Of a DNA stretch of 5,920 bases, positions 5,746 through 5,920 are shown piece by piece. Location of the stretch: NCBI GenBank assembly GCA_002898955.1, contig BEIP01000105.1, positions 1 to 5,920 on the forward strand, written 5' to 3'. Source of the stretch: a bacterium HR39 (GTDB lineage Bacteria > Pseudomonadota > Alphaproteobacteria > Geminicoccales > Geminicoccaceae). The notes under the pieces are model-generated. The model had not been told where the DNA came from. It did no database searches and was given only the letters and a program-made list of their open reading frames with translations. Made by a program: the position numbers and the translations under genes. Each line of letters begins with the position of its first letter. The first letter of the stretch is position 1.

Positions 5746-5920
5746 GCGTGGCGTCCCGCCCGGCCCCGCAGGCTGCGCGGCGCGGAGGCCGTTCCGCTTC
5801 GCGCCACGCGACGTCGGCTGCGAGCCCCTTCCCACGACGCCACGGCGGGCGCGGGTCCCGTCGCCGAAGGCGAGAGGTGGCCGCCGGGGCCCCTTCGCCT
5901 CCCGCCACGGACGGGCCGGC

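Larger units (their letters stand above)
5125..5920. other. Gene-free GC-rich region upstream of xthA
   Basis: I cannot support a gene in these 796 bases. Several frames stay open because the DNA is so GC-rich. The longest, plus strand from ATG 5197 past the window end, and minus strand 5835-5158, give Arg/Pro/Gly/Ala-rich low-complexity products with no recognisable domain. Their starts have no convincing ribosome binding site. By eye their third-codon-position GC is about 75-80%, against about 95% in the real genes nearby. A plus-strand frame at 5184-5531 (115 codons, about 82% by eye) is the least implausible and could be a decayed or small hypothetical gene. No tRNA, rRNA, RNase P, SRP or tmRNA signature was recognised. 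The region does contain many short inverted repeats, listed separately, and presumably holds the xthA promoter. Confidence 0.6.

Noticed and set aside
5158..5835. Minus-strand open frame of 225 codons in the gap upstream of xthA
   Set aside because: The product is almost entirely Arg/Pro/Gly/Ala, lacks a ribosome site and has weak codon-position bias.
4028..5908. Minus-strand open frame of 626 codons spanning the right end, xthA and part of cobD
   Set aside because: It runs out of frame through two recognisable genes, and its product is Arg/Pro/Gly/Ala-rich without domains.
5197..5920. Plus-strand open frame starting at ATG 5197 and leaving the window
   Set aside because: About three quarters of codons end in G or C, against about 95% in real genes here. 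The product is Arg/Pro-rich and domain-free, so it is probably stop-free by composition.
1..5920. CRISPR array, insertion sequence, transposase, integrase or toxin-antitoxin pair
   Set aside because: I saw no evenly spaced repeats, no terminal inverted repeats with a transposase and no recognisable mobile-element proteins in any frame.

Overview
The window is about 5.9 kb of very GC-rich bacterial chromosome. By eye, roughly 95% of codons in the real genes end in G or C. GTG starts are common, and the protein sequences look proteobacterial. GalU with a TGRGK...IEDHFD core and a CobO/CobQ/CobD set named after the aerobic cobalamin pathway best fit a high-GC alphaproteobacterium. That is an inference from sequence style; there is no rRNA or other phylogenetic marker here.

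Layout: (1) 1-1101, minus strand: galU (UTP-glucose-1-phosphate uridylyltransferase) followed 22 nt later by the start of ugd (UDP-glucose 6-dehydrogenase, cut by the window edge). Together they convert glucose-1-P to UDP-glucose and then to UDP-glucuronate, precursors of surface polysaccharide. (2) 1102-1250: a 149-bp divergent intergenic region with a possible galU promoter lying in a dyad. It holds no recognisable cobalamin riboswitch. (3) 1251-3367, plus strand: cobO (corrinoid adenosyltransferase) and cobQ (cobyric acid synthase), separated by 35 nt that carry a small hairpin. (4) 3342-5124, minus strand: xthA (exonuclease III family) followed by cobD/cbiB (adenosylcobinamide-phosphate synthase), with a 20-bp overlap. 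The 3' ends of cobQ and cobD converge and overlap by 26 bp. (5) 5125-5920: almost 800 bp of GC-rich DNA in which I cannot support any gene. It holds many inverted repeats, a T-arm-like hairpin and a possible xthA promoter.

Together cobO, cobQ and cobD carry out the adenosylation, amidation and aminopropanol-attachment stages of B12 synthesis, turning cob(I)yrinic acid a,c-diamide into adenosylcobinamide (phosphate). They sit on two convergent transcripts, with unrelated housekeeping genes (xthA, galU/ugd) attached on either side.

I found no clear undescribed system. The most specific oddity is an 11-bp tandem repeat at the cobQ/cobD junction that puts the stop codons of both convergent genes in frame. 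The long open frames antisense to the named genes are composition artefacts and are not listed as genes.
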